Program-made: the position numbers and the translations under genes
Notes under the pieces: generated by a model
What the model was told of the DNA's origin: nothing
Databases searched by the model: none
The model's input: the letters and a program-made list of their open reading frames with translations, nothing else
Assembly (NCBI RefSeq): GCF_027943255.1
Contig: NC_072897.1
Coordinates: 61,404,406-61,468,405 of the forward strand
From: Anastrepha obliqua
Lineage: Eukaryota; Arthropoda; Insecta; Diptera; Tephritidae
Length of the DNA stretch: 64,000 nt
Direction: 5' to 3'
Shown here: in pieces, positions 33,331 through 45,254 of the stretch
Layout of the letters: every line of letters begins with the position of its first letter
Position numbering within the stretch: the first letter of the stretch is position 1

Positions 33331-35527
33331 ACGAAAATTGCAAATTGGAACGCAAACGGACTTACGCGCGACGAATTAGAACTAAAGGCTTTTATTCTGG
33401 ATAAAGCAATTGATATTATGCTAATATCCGAGACTCATGAAAGGCACAAAACTTTTGTAAATATACCTAATTACAACATATACTACACAAATCACCCAGA
33501 TAACAAGGCTCACGGAGGAACTGCAATAATCATCAAAAAAACAATTAAGTACCACGAACTTGATGGTTATAGAAAAAATAACATACAAGCAATGACAGTT
33601 TCAATAAATAGCTCAAATGGACCAATAACAATATCAGCAGTATACTGTTCGCCAAAATTCAATAACACAAAAGATCAATACCTGGACTATTTAAACAGTC
33701 TAGGAAGTCGATATATCGCTGGAGGTGACTACAATGCGAAAAATTCTATTTGGGGAACAAGGTTAACAACTTCTGAAGGCCGAAAATTATTAGCCGCTAT
33801 AAGAGAAAACAATGAACATTTCGTAAGCACCGGAGAGCCGACATACTGGCCTACAGATATCAAAAAACAACCAGATTTAATTAATTTATGTATTGTTAAA
33901 AATATTCCCCAAACCCATCTGACCATTAAGTCATGTTTGGAGCTATCGTCGGATCATTCACCACTCCTAATGACAATTCTCGACAATCTACACCAACAAA
34001 CTTTTACAGGACTATATAATAATAAAACAGAATTCGACAAAGTGTGGAAGCACAATTGACTATAAATATTTCATGAAAAATGGAAGACGAAATTGACTTA
34101 GCAATAGTTTTTTTCAACGATTCCATCATCAAAGACCTCACCCTTTCGACACCAACTATAAAAACTCTACAAAAAGAGTCTATTCCAATGCATATCAAAC
34201 AAAAAATACAACAAAAAAGGAAACTCCGTAAAAAAGTGGCAAACTACTGAACATCCCGAAGATAAGGCAAAACTAAAAAAATCAACGACTGAATTAAAAG
34301 CATTATTAAAACAACACCAAGATAAAAAGCTTCAGAATTACATACATAACTTGGGGGCCACGGCAGTTAAAAATTATTCTCTATGGAAAGCAACTAAGAA
34401 CTTAGTCAAAGCAGTTCCACATAAACCTCCCATCAAAACACAATACGGAACTTGGACAAAGACCAATAAAGAGAAGGCAAACACACTAGCTGAACACTTT
34501 AAAACAATATTCTCAAACGAAAAAGACAATCAGCACATTGAACAAAATGTAAATACAAGTAGCCCAGAAAAGAAAATGAAAATGACAACCTCAGCAGAAA
34601 TCAGATATCATTTGAAAAAGCTGAACAGTAAAAAAGCACCGGGCTACGATCAAATAAATATTGCAAATATTCAACAGCATATTAAGGACACGCCTCTGGA
34701 AAGTTGCACAAATAACGGCAATCCCCAAACCAGGTAAAAATGCATCAGAAACGACATCATATCGCCCCATCAGTCTCTTGCCCATTCTTTCAAAAGTATT
34801 TGAAAAAATATTCTTTGCCAGATTAGACGAAATTCTGATAGAAAAAAATACAATACCAAGCCATCAATTTGGATTTAGACGACAGCATTCAACTGTGCAA
34901 CAAGTCCACAGAGTTATAAACAAAATACTAGATGATATGGATAATAAAAGGTTCTGCATAGCTGTCTACCTAGATATTGCAAAAGCTTTTGACATTTTTT
35001 TTATAAAGTTTGAAGACGAATGCTCAAGCATAATGCAAATGACAGCAGGTGTGCCCCAAGGTAGTGTCCTAGGCCCTCTAATGTAACTGATATTTACAGC
35101 AGATATACCGATCCCAAAAACAAAAAATTGCATGATAAGAAGAAAAAAAGCTACTGACATTCTTCAACAAACAATAAATGACCCTGTCTCATGGCTCGAT
35201 AAATGGGGAATAGAGGTCAACAAAGATAAAATGGTACAAGTAATTTATACAAATAGAAAGCCTAAGAAACACAAACTAACAATAAAAAGCAATCAAATAA
35301 AAATCCACCCTAGTGCAAAGTACCTTGGCATAACTACAGATGAAAAACTAAATTGGAAACGACATATAGAAAACAAGCGAAATGAAATCAAAAACAAGTT
35401 CAGACAACCATACTGGCAGTTGGCTAAAAATTCAAAACTAAGCCTTAACAACAAAGTAGTGATATATAAATCTATAATCTCACCTCAATCATCTGGGGCA
35501 CAGCAAAAAAATCCAATATCAAAATAA
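33313..35527 (+). pseudogene. Jockey ORF2 (endonuclease and RT), degraded
   Basis: The first frame (33313-34059, 248 codons) is an AP-like endonuclease: IANWNANGL, LISETH, GGDYNAKNSIWG and SSDHSPLLM. After stops, RT sequence follows at 34351-35086: NSKKAPGYDQINI, TSYRPISLLPILSKVFEKIF, HQFGFRRQHSTVQQVHR and TAGVPQGSVLGPL. The catalytic YADD segment is deleted; the frame resumes at thumb sequence (KYLGITTDEKLNWKRHI, 35132-35527). There is also a gap after DIAKAFD. No RNase H domain, as expected for Jockey. Confidence 0.85.
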
Positions 35528-36087
35528 TTCAAAGGACCCAATCTAAAATACTTCGAACAATAACAAAAGCAGGCTGGTATATACCAAACGACGTGATCCA
35601 CAGCGACCTCAATATCGACACAATAGATGACACAATTAGAAAATACAGCATCAAGCATATACAACGACTAACAAATCATCAAAATGATCAAATGCGCAAA
35701 CTACCACAATCGGAGAAAGCAGGAAAACGATGATTAAAACGATTAACTCCAACAGAACTCACAATTTAACAAAACAGTAAAGAAAGAAAATTAATAATAA
35801 TAATAATAATTATAACACTTAGAAAATAATATATTGTAGCATAATCTGAAGCAAAATTGAATGTTTATCTAGCATTGGTTAGAGAACAAAGGATTCCAAT
35901 ACTACTTTAAAAATAATTACTTATTGTTTAAATTTAACAGATTGTAATTTAAAAAGGGGAATAAAAAAAAAAACAAAAAGGTTTTATTTTAAATTCTACA
36001 AGCATATCAAATTAATAATCCTCATAGAGTAATGATTCAGGCAAATACAAATACATATGTGAATTTATATTCATATGCGCATATATA

Positions 36088-37385
36088 CAGCCATGGATAG
36101 CACAAATATGAACCTTATATGTTAAGCTTTTAGTACGAACTCTGCTTTGATTAAATAAATTTGTTTGTTTACCATTTGTATTACCATTATTAAGCTTACA
36201 TTTATGCGAGGATTTTACCTTTTTTTATGGAATTTTTTGCGTTTTTTGCTACACAAAAATAGCACATTTTAACTTGTATAGCGGAGAATAAAACTTTAAT
36301 ATTGTTTCAGCGACTTTTAGTATAAATTTTGTTTGTTAAATAGAATTTTAAAGTAATAACTAAAAATGGGACGTGAAAAACATTGCACGTCGGAGAAAAG
36401 AGCTCTTTTATACCGTATGAGTCAAAACGGAAAAAGTTATGCAGAAATAGCTGAAATGATGATGTGCTCCCGGGAAATGGTTTATAATGCTCTTAATTAA
36501 GTTAAGAGAAATTCATCCTATCTAAGCAAAAAAATGGAAAAAAACCAAAGCCGCGAAAAACTGATGTTAACGTGGATAGAGCTATAATACGCAAGAGCAA
36601 AGCAGATCCTTTTAAGTCGGCACGGCAAATAATGCTTGAAATAAACCAAGAATATGGTCTACAGGTGTCCAGAAAGCTTGTAGGAAGGCGACTTAACGAA
36701 GCCCAGCTGTTTGGCCGCATAAGCAGAAAAAACCACTCTTTGGACCGACGAAACCAAAATAAATAGGATGGAACCAGATGGGGAAACTATTGTACGCCGT
36801 CCAAAACATCAAGCGCTAAATCTTAGGTTCATGACGATTAAACACGGCGGCGAAAGCATCATGGTTTGGGGAGCTTTTTCTTGGCATAGTGTTGGGTCCA
36901 TTGTTCGCGTGGTTGGTAAAATGCATAGATTTCAGTATCTGGATATAGTCCAGAATAAAATGAAGCCATTTGTGTTTGAGTTTATGCCCATAAATTGGAC
37001 ATTTATGCAGGACAATGATCCAAACCATAGCTCAGAAGAGAAAAAACTATTGTACTGGATTGGTCGGCGTGGAGCCCTGATCTCAAGCCAATAGAAAATT
37101 TGTGGAATGACGTGAAGGTCAAAATCGTTAACAAAAATGTTAAAAATGTTGATGATTTGTGGGCCGCAGTTGAGGAGGCCTGGTACTCGATTCCAAAGAA
37201 AAGATGCCACAAGCTTGTAAAAAGCATGGAGCGACAGCTTGAAGTAATAATCAAAAACGGTGGATATAGTACAAAATACTAATCTGGTAAAACAATATTA
37301 TTACTTAACTATCTGATTTGTTTACTATTTTTTCTTTTATTTGGAACTTTTTAAAATGCGCTATTTATGTGTCCAGGAGGTTTCG
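36088..37385 (+). mobile_element. Tc1-like element, decayed
   Basis: Left end CAGCCATGGATAGCACAAATA and right end, reverse-complemented, CTCCTGGACACATAAATA align imperfectly as TIRs. The transposase relic lies between. End positions are approximate. Confidence 0.5.
36366..37282 (+). pseudogene. Tc1/Tc3-like transposase relic
   Basis: From the ATG at 36366 a helix-turn-helix reads SEKRALLYRMSQNGKSYAEI before stops. The catalytic part has TLWTDETK, IKHGGESIMVWGAFSW, FMQDNDPNHSS and, after a shift, DWSAWSPDLKPIENLW, giving a DD34E-type Tc1 core with a small deletion between the second Asp and the Glu. A further 65 codons reach the stop at 37282. Multiple frame breaks make it inactive. Confidence 0.85.
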
Positions 37386-37408
37386 TGAGTAATCAATGTT
37401 CTCGTAAA

Positions 37409-38112
37409 TTAAATCAAATAAAAACACTCAACATTGTTTGGATGTAGTGTATATATTCTGCCAATTGCATCTGTTTGGAAAATGCCAGGATGTCCATGAA
37501 CTGCTGTTCCTTGTTTACGTCTTTGAAATTTTTTCGAAGACACATTCCATGTGTAATACTGAGGCACTTCAGAATATAACAAAGTTATCGCAAATGTATC
37601 AGTTTCGCATAATTTGAAAAAACCTGTTAACGTAGTTGCTGGGCGTTGCGCTGCTCTTTCTAACAAATTTGCTATATTAAAATAAACACGTTGGCCATTC
37701 TCAAGATGCACAGCCAAGTGAACAACCGCAGGATGTCTTTCGTGCATTGGAAACGACATAATCCTCCAGACAGCTTCATTGCTACTAATATAGCGAACCA
37801 TTCATCAATCATACATGGTGAATTCACATTTAGTTCACCGCACGGTCCATGTATCATGTTTTTAACGACAACTTGAAATAACTCAGGATCAGCAGTGTGG
37901 TTAGGAATTTCAGCTGATATAAGGCTATCGATTTGATCCGGAGTTATTTTATGTACCAGACAAATTAGTATATGTGCGTGCGGCAATCCCCTTTTCTGCC
38001 ATTCGATGGAGTACATATGGCAACGCACCTCCCCAAATACATATAATTTCACAATTAAATCCATAAGTGCTTTACATTTTTGCCGAAATGGATACTCATA
38101 TGGTTCAAACAC
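37409..38112 (-). pseudogene. Helitron Rep-domain remnant
   Basis: The first frame (37672-38112) carries the HUH nickase block, SIEWQKRGLPHAHILIC, then PDPELFQ-like and HGPCGELNVNSPCM sequence. After a large internal loss it continues in the frame of 37409-37801 with YISSNEAVWRIMSFPMHERH, AVHLENGQRVYF and VPQYYTWNVSSKKFQRR. These blocks match Helitron RepHel between Rep and helicase. The HAH pair is intact, but the second-Tyr region and helicase are not present, so it is not functional. Confidence 0.85.
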
Positions 38113-38318
38113 ATCCTAGGGTTATCCAGGTCCACGTTTTGGTCTATATCTCGAGACCCTAGTTACGGAGGGGCATTAAAAATACTCTATACTATAGCAA
38201 TCATCAACAGCTCCCATTTGCTACCCATATTGTACGAACACATCCTTAAGTTATCGGGGTCCACATTTTGGCCGATATCTCGAGACCCTAGTCACGGAAC
38301 GGTATGAAAAATACTCTA

Positions 38319-39635
38319 CAGGGTTGGCCATATTAAACTGACCCATGTGATTATTAAAAAAATATGGAAAAAGAAACATTTTTTTGTGTTTCATTGTGAA
38401 AAACATTTAATTTAGTTCAAGGAGATTCGTTTACATCACTTTTCGAATATGATATCGCGCAAGTGGTCGCCCTTAGCTCGTATAGCGTAATGTGCCCGTT
38501 TTTCGGCGTTTTCCATAGTTTTGGCCAGCGTCTCGGCCGATATGGCGGCTATTTCCCGTCGGATATTGGCCTTAAGTGCGCCTAGTGTCTTTGGCTTGTT
38601 GACGTAAACCTTAGATTTCAAATAGCCCCAAAGAAAAAAGTCCGGTGGCGTCAAATCCGGTGATCGTGGCGGCCAGTCAAAATCGCCGCTTTTTGATATC
38701 AAACGGCCAGGGAACAAAGTCTTCAATAAGTTGACGGTGGCTCGTGCTGTGTGTGGTGGTGCGCCATCTTGCTGAAACCAGAAGTGCTCCATACCATTTT
38801 CGCGAACAATCGGCATCACAAAATCGGTTATCATGGCCCGATAACGCTCTTGATTGACGGTCAATGGTTGGTGTTGACCATTTTCAAAGAAGAACGGCCC
38901 AATGACCATATCAGCGCAAATGCCACACCAGACTGTAACTTTTTGGTCGTGGAGAGGTACCTCTTCAATAATTTGAGGGTTTTCAGTGGCGTAGAAACGG
39001 CAATTTTGCTTATTTACGGTTCCGTTCAAGGAGAAATGGGCCTCATCACTCATAATGATTTGATGCCAAAAATCCTCATCAGTTTGGGCTATTCGGACGA
39101 CAAAATTGGCATATTCCAAGCGACGAGGCTTATCGGCCGGCAACAGTTGTTGATTTAGTTGTATTTTGTACGGGAATATCCCCAAATCCAAACGAATGAC
39201 ACGTCGTAGAGTGGTCCGAGGGATGTCCAACTGAGCAGAACGACGATTACCTGACGTTCGCGGCGATGACTCGATACTGGCTCGTACGGCCGCGATATTT
39301 TCGTTAGATCGTCTTGGCCGCTTTTTATTTGGACGTCGGGTATTAGCCACAGTGCCGGAAGACAAAAATCTTTTGTGCATTTGCTTGATTGCGTTCTTTG
39401 ACGGCGCACTTTTCACTTTATTTTTTTTTCTCCACGCACGTTGCGTTTTTACAATCGAGAAGGAATTTTGAATGTACAGCTGAACAATTTCAGCGCGTTC
39501 TATTGGGGTGTACTGTTTCATGGTATAAATCTCCTTCGACTGACGCTTCCAACGCGGTATGTCATTAGCTGATGTGAAATTACAGTAAAAAGTTATAGGG
39601 TTACTCAATGGGTCAGTTTAATATGGCCAACCCTG
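38319..39635 (-). mobile_element. Complete DD41D mariner (rosa-like), copy 1
   Basis: The TIRs are at least 28 bp and perfect, starting CAGGGTTGGCCATATTAAAC, with TA on both sides (38317-38318 and 39636-39637). Length is 1317 bp. It interrupts Helitron H4. Perfect TIRs and an intact ORF mark it as the youngest insertion here. Confidence 0.95.
38436..39521 (-). CDS. DD41D mariner transposase, intact
   Basis: An uninterrupted 361-codon frame from the ATG at 39521 (a longer in-frame extension to 39608 reaches into the terminal region and is less likely to be the start). The N-terminus has RAEIVQLYIQNSFSIVKTQR and a second helix-turn-helix (SAQLDIPRTTLRRVIRLDL). The catalytic domain has MSDEAHFSLNGTVNKQNCRF, FQQDGAPPHTARATVNLLK and RSPDLTPPDFFLWGYLKSKV. 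There are 41 residues between the second and third Asp. It excises and integrates the element at TA sites in the nucleus. All three catalytic Asp are present. Confidence 0.92.
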   Translation of the reverse strand: MKQYTPIERAEIVQLYIQNSFSIVKTQRAWRKKNKVKSAPSKNAIKQMHKRFLSSGTVANTRRPNKKRPRRSNENIAAVRASIESSPRTSGNRRSAQLDIPRTTLRRVIRLDLGIFPYKIQLNQQLLPADKPRRLEYANFVVRIAQTDEDFWHQIIMSDEAHFSLNGTVNKQNCRFYATENPQIIEEVPLHDQKVTVWCGICADMVIGPFFFENGQHQPLTVNQERYRAMITDFVMPIVRENGMEHFWFQQDGAPPHTARATVNLLKTLFPGRLISKSGDFDWPPRSPDLTPPDFFLWGYLKSKVYVNKPKTLGALKANIRREIAAISAETLAKTMENAEKRAHYAIRAKGDHLRDIIFEK

Positions 39636-39884
39636 TATACTATAGAAATCATTAACAGCTTCCATTTGCTACCCATATTGTACAAACACATCCTAGGGTT
39701 ACCCGGGTTCACGTTTTGGCCTATTTCTCGAGACCCTGGTATCCGATTCTTAAAATTTTAAAACACAAACCATCTACTGAATAGTCCAAACAAAGCCTAA
39801 AAATTTGGTTTGGATAGGTGAGCCCGTTCTTGAGTTATAAGATTACCAAGGAAATGTAACTTCTTTTTATATATATATGTAGAT

Positions 39885-40412
39885 TACGCACTTAAGGATA
39901 TCAATTTCGAACTAGCTTGGGATGCCCTCAAATCTCGCCATGAAAAGCATAGTATAGTAGTTGACAATCAAACAAAAATCCTATTGAACCTCAGTCCGCA
40001 AATACTGAAAATGGAGAAGAAATCCAAAAAAATCAGGCGACAGTTAACAACTGTCTGTCTACCCTTAAAGCAAATGGAGTTTCCACTAAAAGTTGCGACC
40101 CATTGCTAATATATTTCTGGTCCTCAAAACTCCCAGATAAAAATCTTGCGTTATGGAAGCAATCTGTTAATTCCAGAAAGGAGTGACCCCTCTGGTCCAA
40201 AATGGGCCAGTTCCTCACCACTCGATATGATGCGGTCGAACGGCTAAGCACATATAAGCCAAATAAATAAACACATAAAAGCCCCTCAACCCAGTTTCAC
40301 CTCACGAAAAAAACAGGATCCCCTCAAAGTTCAATTTCAGGAGCAAAACCAACTCTTTTCTCGCTGAACCGAGAAGATCACCTTCGTGCAAATTATGCAA
40401 CAGTAATCACTC
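39885..40412 (+). pseudogene. gag: BEL gag fragment
   Basis: Frames here carry DUF1759-type Gag blocks: ELAWDALKSRHEKH, VDNQTKILLNL, NCLSTLKANGVST, LIYFWSSKLPDKNLALWKQS and FLTTRYDAVERLSTY. The segment ends in CKLCNSNHS, the start of a zinc-knuckle region that continues at 52476. Several frameshifts are present. Structural protein only. Confidence 0.8.
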
Positions 40413-40640
40413 AGAAGGATGGTTCCATATGTAGAAGTCCACGCAAGTGGGGATAGTTACTAATCGCCATTCACTTGGGGGTGGCCAGGACGATTCTTCT
40501 GCATATTGAACCATATGCACAACTTCCGGGATTAGCCCAAGTATCCTCTGGGTAGCTTCCGAACACCCGATCGGGAGTGAGCTTACGTGAGAGGGCGAAG
40601 CATTCAGCATCAAATCCCGATTTTTTAGCATCTCGCTCAT
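40413..40640 (-). pseudogene. Inverted 5' fragment of the RTE insertion
   Basis: A 78-codon frame on the minus strand (40407-40640) joins plus-strand endonuclease at about 40640. It lies inside the AATCACTC target duplication, so it entered with the LINE. LINEs often produce such 5' inversions by twin priming. I cannot confirm that its protein is the neighbouring part of the RTE ORF. Confidence 0.45.
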
Positions 40641-41396
40641 TTGCGCGCACGCCCTGACGGAAGAGAAAGATGATGCGACCTACGATTCCTTCTATGAGCG
40701 CCTGGAACTTTCCTATGAGTGCTGCCCCCGCCACGACATAAAAATTGTACTTGGCGATCTCAACACCAGGGTGGGCAAGGAGGGAATATTCGGTCCCACA
40801 GTCGGAAAATTCAGCCTGCACAACGAAACATCCGGTAACGGACAGAGGCTGATCGACTTCGCCGGCGCCCGAAACATGGTAGTCTGCAGCACCAGATTCC
40901 AGCATAAGAAGATTCGAGGAGAGAGACGAGGAATATCATGCTGCAGCAGAAAAAAAAGATGCCGCCTATAGAGCCACGCTGCGATCGGGCGCAACGCGAG
41001 CCATGTGGGATCGCTCCCGAGAGCTAAGAAAGGAAGAGAGACGTATTATCCGAAAGAAGAAACAAGAGGCCGAAATACGTGAGTGCGAGGAGCTTGAGAT
41101 GCTGGCCCACAGGAACAACGCTCGAAAATTCTACCAGAAAGTTCGATGGCCGACAGAAGGTTTCAAGACCCAGGCGGTTTCCTGTAAGAACAAAGACGTA
41201 CATCTGATGACTGACATCCAGAGCATACTTAAATTATGGAGGGAACACTTCTCGAACCTGTTAAATCGTGGTAGCTGCGCATGTCAAAGAGAATGTGAAG
41301 ATCCCGACACCCCAATCGTTGACGACGGAATTGTCGTTCCGACCATGACGAGGTGAGAATAGCGATAACGCGACTAAAGAACAACAAAGTCGCGGG
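40641..41396 (+). pseudogene. RTE endonuclease and RT N-terminus
   Basis: The sequence reads IKIVLGDLNTRVGKEGIFGP and GNGQRLIDFAGARNMVV, the central endonuclease region with GDLN. A deletion then joins it to the basic linker (RRIIRKKKQEAEIRECEEL) and the RT finger RLKNNKVAG at 41396. The endonuclease SDH end is missing. RT continues at 51135 with ADELPAELFRHGGEEL, so the two halves flank the 17.6-like element exactly. Confidence 0.8.
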
Positions 41397-41748
41397 AGTT
41401 ATGAGTTATGTTATTAATTATGTTATTATGTACCCTGTATTTATTAAGGTATTTACTAATGTATGTATGTATGTATTATATTATTCACCGGCTTAACATA
41501 GCTGTACACATTCCTTCCAATATCTATGTACATAAAGGCATCGAGATCACGCCACTGTTGGCTGTCCGATTACAGTTATATGTTTCACAACTTCCATTTT
41601 ATGATTCATGTACTATGCTAGTTAATGACATTAAATATGAGTCGATGTAGTTTTGGTTTTTAAGTTGAGTTGAATGAATAAAGTCATGAAAAAATAAAAT
41701 TTCTTTGAAAAATAATATTTTCTTTGAAAAATAAAACAAAATTTAAGT
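41397..41748 (+). repeat. 5' LTR of the 17.6-like element
   Basis: 352 bp, starting AGTTATGAG and ending ATTTAAGT. It differs from the 3' LTR by three indels (12 and 4 bp extra here, 18 bp extra in the 3' copy) and, as far as I can align by eye, two substitutions. GAATAAAG near 41675 is a likely polyadenylation signal. Confidence 0.93.
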
Positions 41749-41765
41749 GGCGCAGTCGGCAGGAT
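41748..41765 (+). other. Primer-binding site, tRNA-Ser type
   Basis: TGGCGCAGTCGGCAGGAT follows the LTR directly. It matches the tRNA-Ser-complementary primer site used by 17.6, 297 and relatives, supporting the clade call. Confidence 0.85.
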
Positions 41766-41999
41766 TCCTATTTTTGTTTAAAAGGAATCCAGTGAAACGA
41801 AACGAAAACTCTAAAATAATTTTATACCGAAAAAAGACACACTGCTGGTTAATAAAAACAAAAGGCGTACTTTTTTTTCCAAGTGAACAACGAAGTTAGT
41901 TAAAACAAAAATTTAGTAACTAACGCAGAAACAACACTGTGACAATATTATATGAAAAGTGAGGAGAAACGCCAACAAATTTTTGAGAAAAACCGTAAA

Positions 42000-42972
42000 A
42001 TGACGGAGGGTAATCAAACTACCATCGAACAGTGTCTAGCGGCTTTGACCCATATCATGGAGGAGTAAAATAGAAAAGGAAATTCGGTATTTGCCGGAGT
42101 TCCGAGGAGAAGCAGGTACTCTGCCATCCTTTATAGAAGCTGTTAACAGAGCCCTTGCAGATTACCCGTCAAGTTGTGATGACGTTTATAAAATAATTTT
42201 TAACCTGAAGATTCAGGGCATGGCCAAAAATATACTATCCGTGAGCCCCCCTTCGACGTGGGATGAATGCAAGCAGCGGCTAAAGAAGCATTATCGAGCG
42301 TCCAAAAATCAAATGGAAATAACGAGTATCATCAATAATCTTAAAGTAAGAAGTATAAAAGATCTAGATTATATAATTACTAAAATATTAGAGTATATAA
42401 GCGAACTTGCACTGTTTGAAGATGATTCCGAAACTGTAACTAATATATTTAGTGGCATGCTTGTACAAAGAACAAAAGAATTAGTTTCAGGTACTCTTGC
42501 ATTCGCAATTATGAAAAAACTAAAAATTCAAGAAGTTAGAGAAATTGTGGTTTCTTTTGTAGGTCAAGACGAGGGTAATTTAAAAAGTAGTCTACTTCTA
42601 AAGCATACAATAAAAAATACTGAATGTCATTCAAAATATTACCAAAATCAAAATTACTACTCAGATTGTAATAGTCGCTACGAAAATGAAAAACCAAAAC
42701 AGTTACGACAAAACATAAGCAAATACGATCGAGAAACTAGACATCATACTAATAGTTCACAACAGCATTCATATAATACTAGATCATACCACAATAACAA
42801 TTATAACCGAAATCGTCACGATGTAACAAATAGCAGCAGTGAACCATTGAGACAAGACAGCGATAGTACTCGTAGGCAACAATATAGGCAAAGCGAACCG
42901 ATGGAGGTAGATGTTATCAGCCAAACCCCATTTGAAACAAATACAACTGAAAACATTTTTTTTATCAACTAG
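42000..42972 (+). pseudogene. gag: gag of the 17.6-like element
   Basis: The likely start is the ATG at 42000 (MTEGNQTTIEQCLAALTHIM). The frame breaks at about 42068, one base out, and 294 codons then run open from 42091 to 42972. The product has a capsid-like PEFRGEAGTLPSFIEAVNR block and a long Asn/Gln/Arg/His-rich C-terminus with no CCHC knuckle, as in 17.6-type Gags. It overlaps the protease frame by about 60 bp, so pol would be reached by frameshifting. Confidence 0.85.
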
Positions 42973-43858
42973 CCGTAATAAAATATTACTTAAACTAACA
43001 ATCGAAAACCAAGAATATCTTGCGTTATTAGATACAGGGTCCACTGTAAGTTTACTAAATACCAACAAAATAGGAGAAAATAAATACAAAATATTAACAG
43101 AAACCACAACACCATTAAATACGATAGAGGGTAGAGTGCGTAAATTTAACAAAACAGTGTCTACTAAATGCCCAAAAGAGTTTCAATACCCCTGCAATTC
43201 TAGAATGAAATGGCTTGCGATATCAATGGATAAGCCATATGACCTTTTATTAGGTATGGATTTTGTTGTAAATAATATAGCAAAAATCGTTCTAAAAGAT
43301 CAGCTAATGGAGCTACTTTATATTTTATATCAAAAGAATTTGAAGTCAATGTTTTAGAAGAATGCAAAATACAAAAGGAACAATTAGATGATTTAAACAA
43401 AAAAGAGAAAGAAGTTATTGAAAGGTTATTGAAGAAATATAACAAATTACTTTACAAAGAAAATGACATACTGACGAGTACAACAACAATTACAGATGAA
43501 ATAAATACTACGACAGACCAGCCAATAAATTCAAAATTATATCGCTATCCACCCAAGCACGAAGCAGAAATGAGAAGTCAAATGGAAGAAATGGAAGCTC
43601 AAGGCATAATTAGAAAAAGCAAAAGTCGCTATAGCTCTCCTATAATAGTCGTCCCAAGAAAATTAGATAGCTCAGGAGTCCAAAAGTATAGAATTGTTGT
43701 TGACTATAGACGTCTCAATCAAGTTACAATCGATGATAAATACCCCTTGCCAAATATAGACAGTATTTTAGACAAGCTGGGAAAAGCGCAGTATTTCACC
43801 ACCATCGATTTGGCAAAGGGATATCATCAAATTTTGTTAGCCAAAACAGATATAGAAA
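42911..43858 (+). pseudogene. pol: Protease and RT 5' half, 17.6-like pol
   Basis: The protease has LALLDTGSTVSLLN and LLLGMDFV. A one-base shift near 43305 moves the reading into the frame that continues through ISKEFEVNVLEE and RT: YRYPPKHEAEMRSQMEEM, SRYSSPIIVVPRK, YRIVVDYRRLNQVT and FTTIDLAKGYHQI. The RT is then cut at about 43858 by the X2 repeat; DIEK is separated from [12 protein letters not shown] at 45291. Confidence 0.9.
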
Positions 43859-43865
43859 TAAAAAG

Positions 43866-44204
43866 TAGTTTAAAAAAACTAAAAAACACGCTTTTATTGC
43901 TAATCGAACTAAAAAGTAGAAAATAAATTTTAATGACAAAGAGACCTATAATGAAGTAATAGCAAATCGAAGGATCAGTCATAGTCAACTACCTCAGAAC
44001 AGAATTATAACAAAAATTTAACTCTAATTTGAATTACTCTATTTGTATCTTAATTTTTGTTATAATTCTGTTCTGAGGTAGTTGACTATGACTGATCCTT
44101 CGATTTGCTACTACTTCATTATAGGTCTCTTTGTCATTAAAATTTATTTTCTACTTTTTAGTTCGATTAGCAATAAAAGCGTGTTTTTTAGTTTTTTTAA
44201 ACTA
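43866..44204. repeat. Near-perfect inverted repeat, arms of about 155-180 bp
   Basis: The left arm (43866-44021) and the right arm (44022-44204) are reverse complements over almost the whole length; the right arm is longer by the piece TAACTCTAATTTGAATTACT.., which matches 8120-8165. The join therefore looks like a truncated copy fused head to head with a longer one. It can form a long hairpin. Confidence 0.9.
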
Positions 44205-44473
44205 TTTTTTATTTTATACTTTTTAGTTCGATTAGCAAAAAAGCGTGTTTTTTAGTTTCTTTAAACTATTTTTTGTTTATTATGAATGAAAATTATTGTT
44301 ATCATTGCAGTCAGTGAATAAATGATTCGATATATTCGTGTTATATTTAATTCCTTTCTTATCGACTGTGAGTCTAAAGCTATGCAGTTATCGGCCGTGA
44401 TAAAGAAGTAATCGGGATGAAGAACTTCTTTCGTGGAGGGAGCCTGAGAAACTGATTTACAAGAATAAAAAAT

Positions 44474-45223
44474 GATTTTTCATTTTACAACCAAATTCAC
44501 CTTACTTTTTGCCCACAGGTAAAAAAAAGAAAATATTAATCCTGGCAATCCTAATAAGGATAATAGAAAACTTTTATCAAATTATTGCATTGTCATCGGT
44601 CCTTGATAGGTGTGCAAAATTTCAAGTCGACCAGATTTTTAGAAGCCAGTGAAAATTAAGCTCAAAGATTCCGTTACATGCATACATACATACATACATA
44701 CATACATACATACACACATACATACATACATACAACCCGACATAATAAAAGTGTGTTAAAAAAGATTTTTCATTTTACAACCAAATTCACCTTACTTTTT
44801 ACCCACAGGTAAAAAAAGAAAATATTAATCCTGGCAATCCTAATAAGGATAATGGAAAACTTTTATCAAATTATTGCATTGTCATCGGTCCTTGATAGGT
44901 GTGCAAAATTTCAAGTCGATCAGATTTTTAGAAGCCAGTGAAAATTAAGCTCAAAGATTCCGTTACATGCATACATACATACATACATACATACATACAA
45001 CCCGACCTAATAAAAGTGTGTTAAAAAAAAGATTCAAAGATTCAAATTCACCTTACTTTTTGCCCACAGGTAAAAACAGAAAATATTAATCCTGGCAATC
45101 CCAATAAGGATAATGGAAAACTTTTATCAAATTATTGCATTGTCATCGGTCCTTGATAGGTGTGCAAAATTTCAAGTCGATCAGATGTTTAGAAGCCAGT
45201 GAAAATTAAGCTCAAAGATTCCG

Positions 45224-45254
<31 letters not shown>

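Larger units (their letters stand above)
33150..35982 (+). mobile_element. Jockey-like LINE, 5' truncated
   Basis: The element begins inside the end of ORF1 and runs through ORF2. It finishes with GGGGAATAAAAAAAAAAAAC at about 35960-35982, a polyadenylated LINE tail. Order of parts: ORF1 tail, endonuclease, RT. The truncation and frame damage make it inactive. Confidence 0.85.
37409..39883 (-). mobile_element. Helitron H4, truncated at its 3' side, with nested mariner
   Basis: On the minus strand the 5' end is TCTACATATATATATAAAAA at 39883, next to a host A. Array monomers follow (motif CCACGTTTTGG near 39707, 38258 and 38130), then a Rep-domain remnant. The 3' side breaks off at about 37409 against Tc1 sequence. 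A DD41D mariner (38319-39635) interrupts the array. Confidence 0.8.

Noticed and set aside
33313..34059. Intact endonuclease gene, possibly independent
   Set aside because: It is followed by Jockey RT in order and preceded by the Jockey ORF1 tail, so it is the first part of a damaged ORF2.
41408..41650. 80-codon frame repeated at 50785-51018
   Set aside because: Both lie inside the two LTRs of the 17.6-like element. The repetition reflects LTR identity, not a gene.
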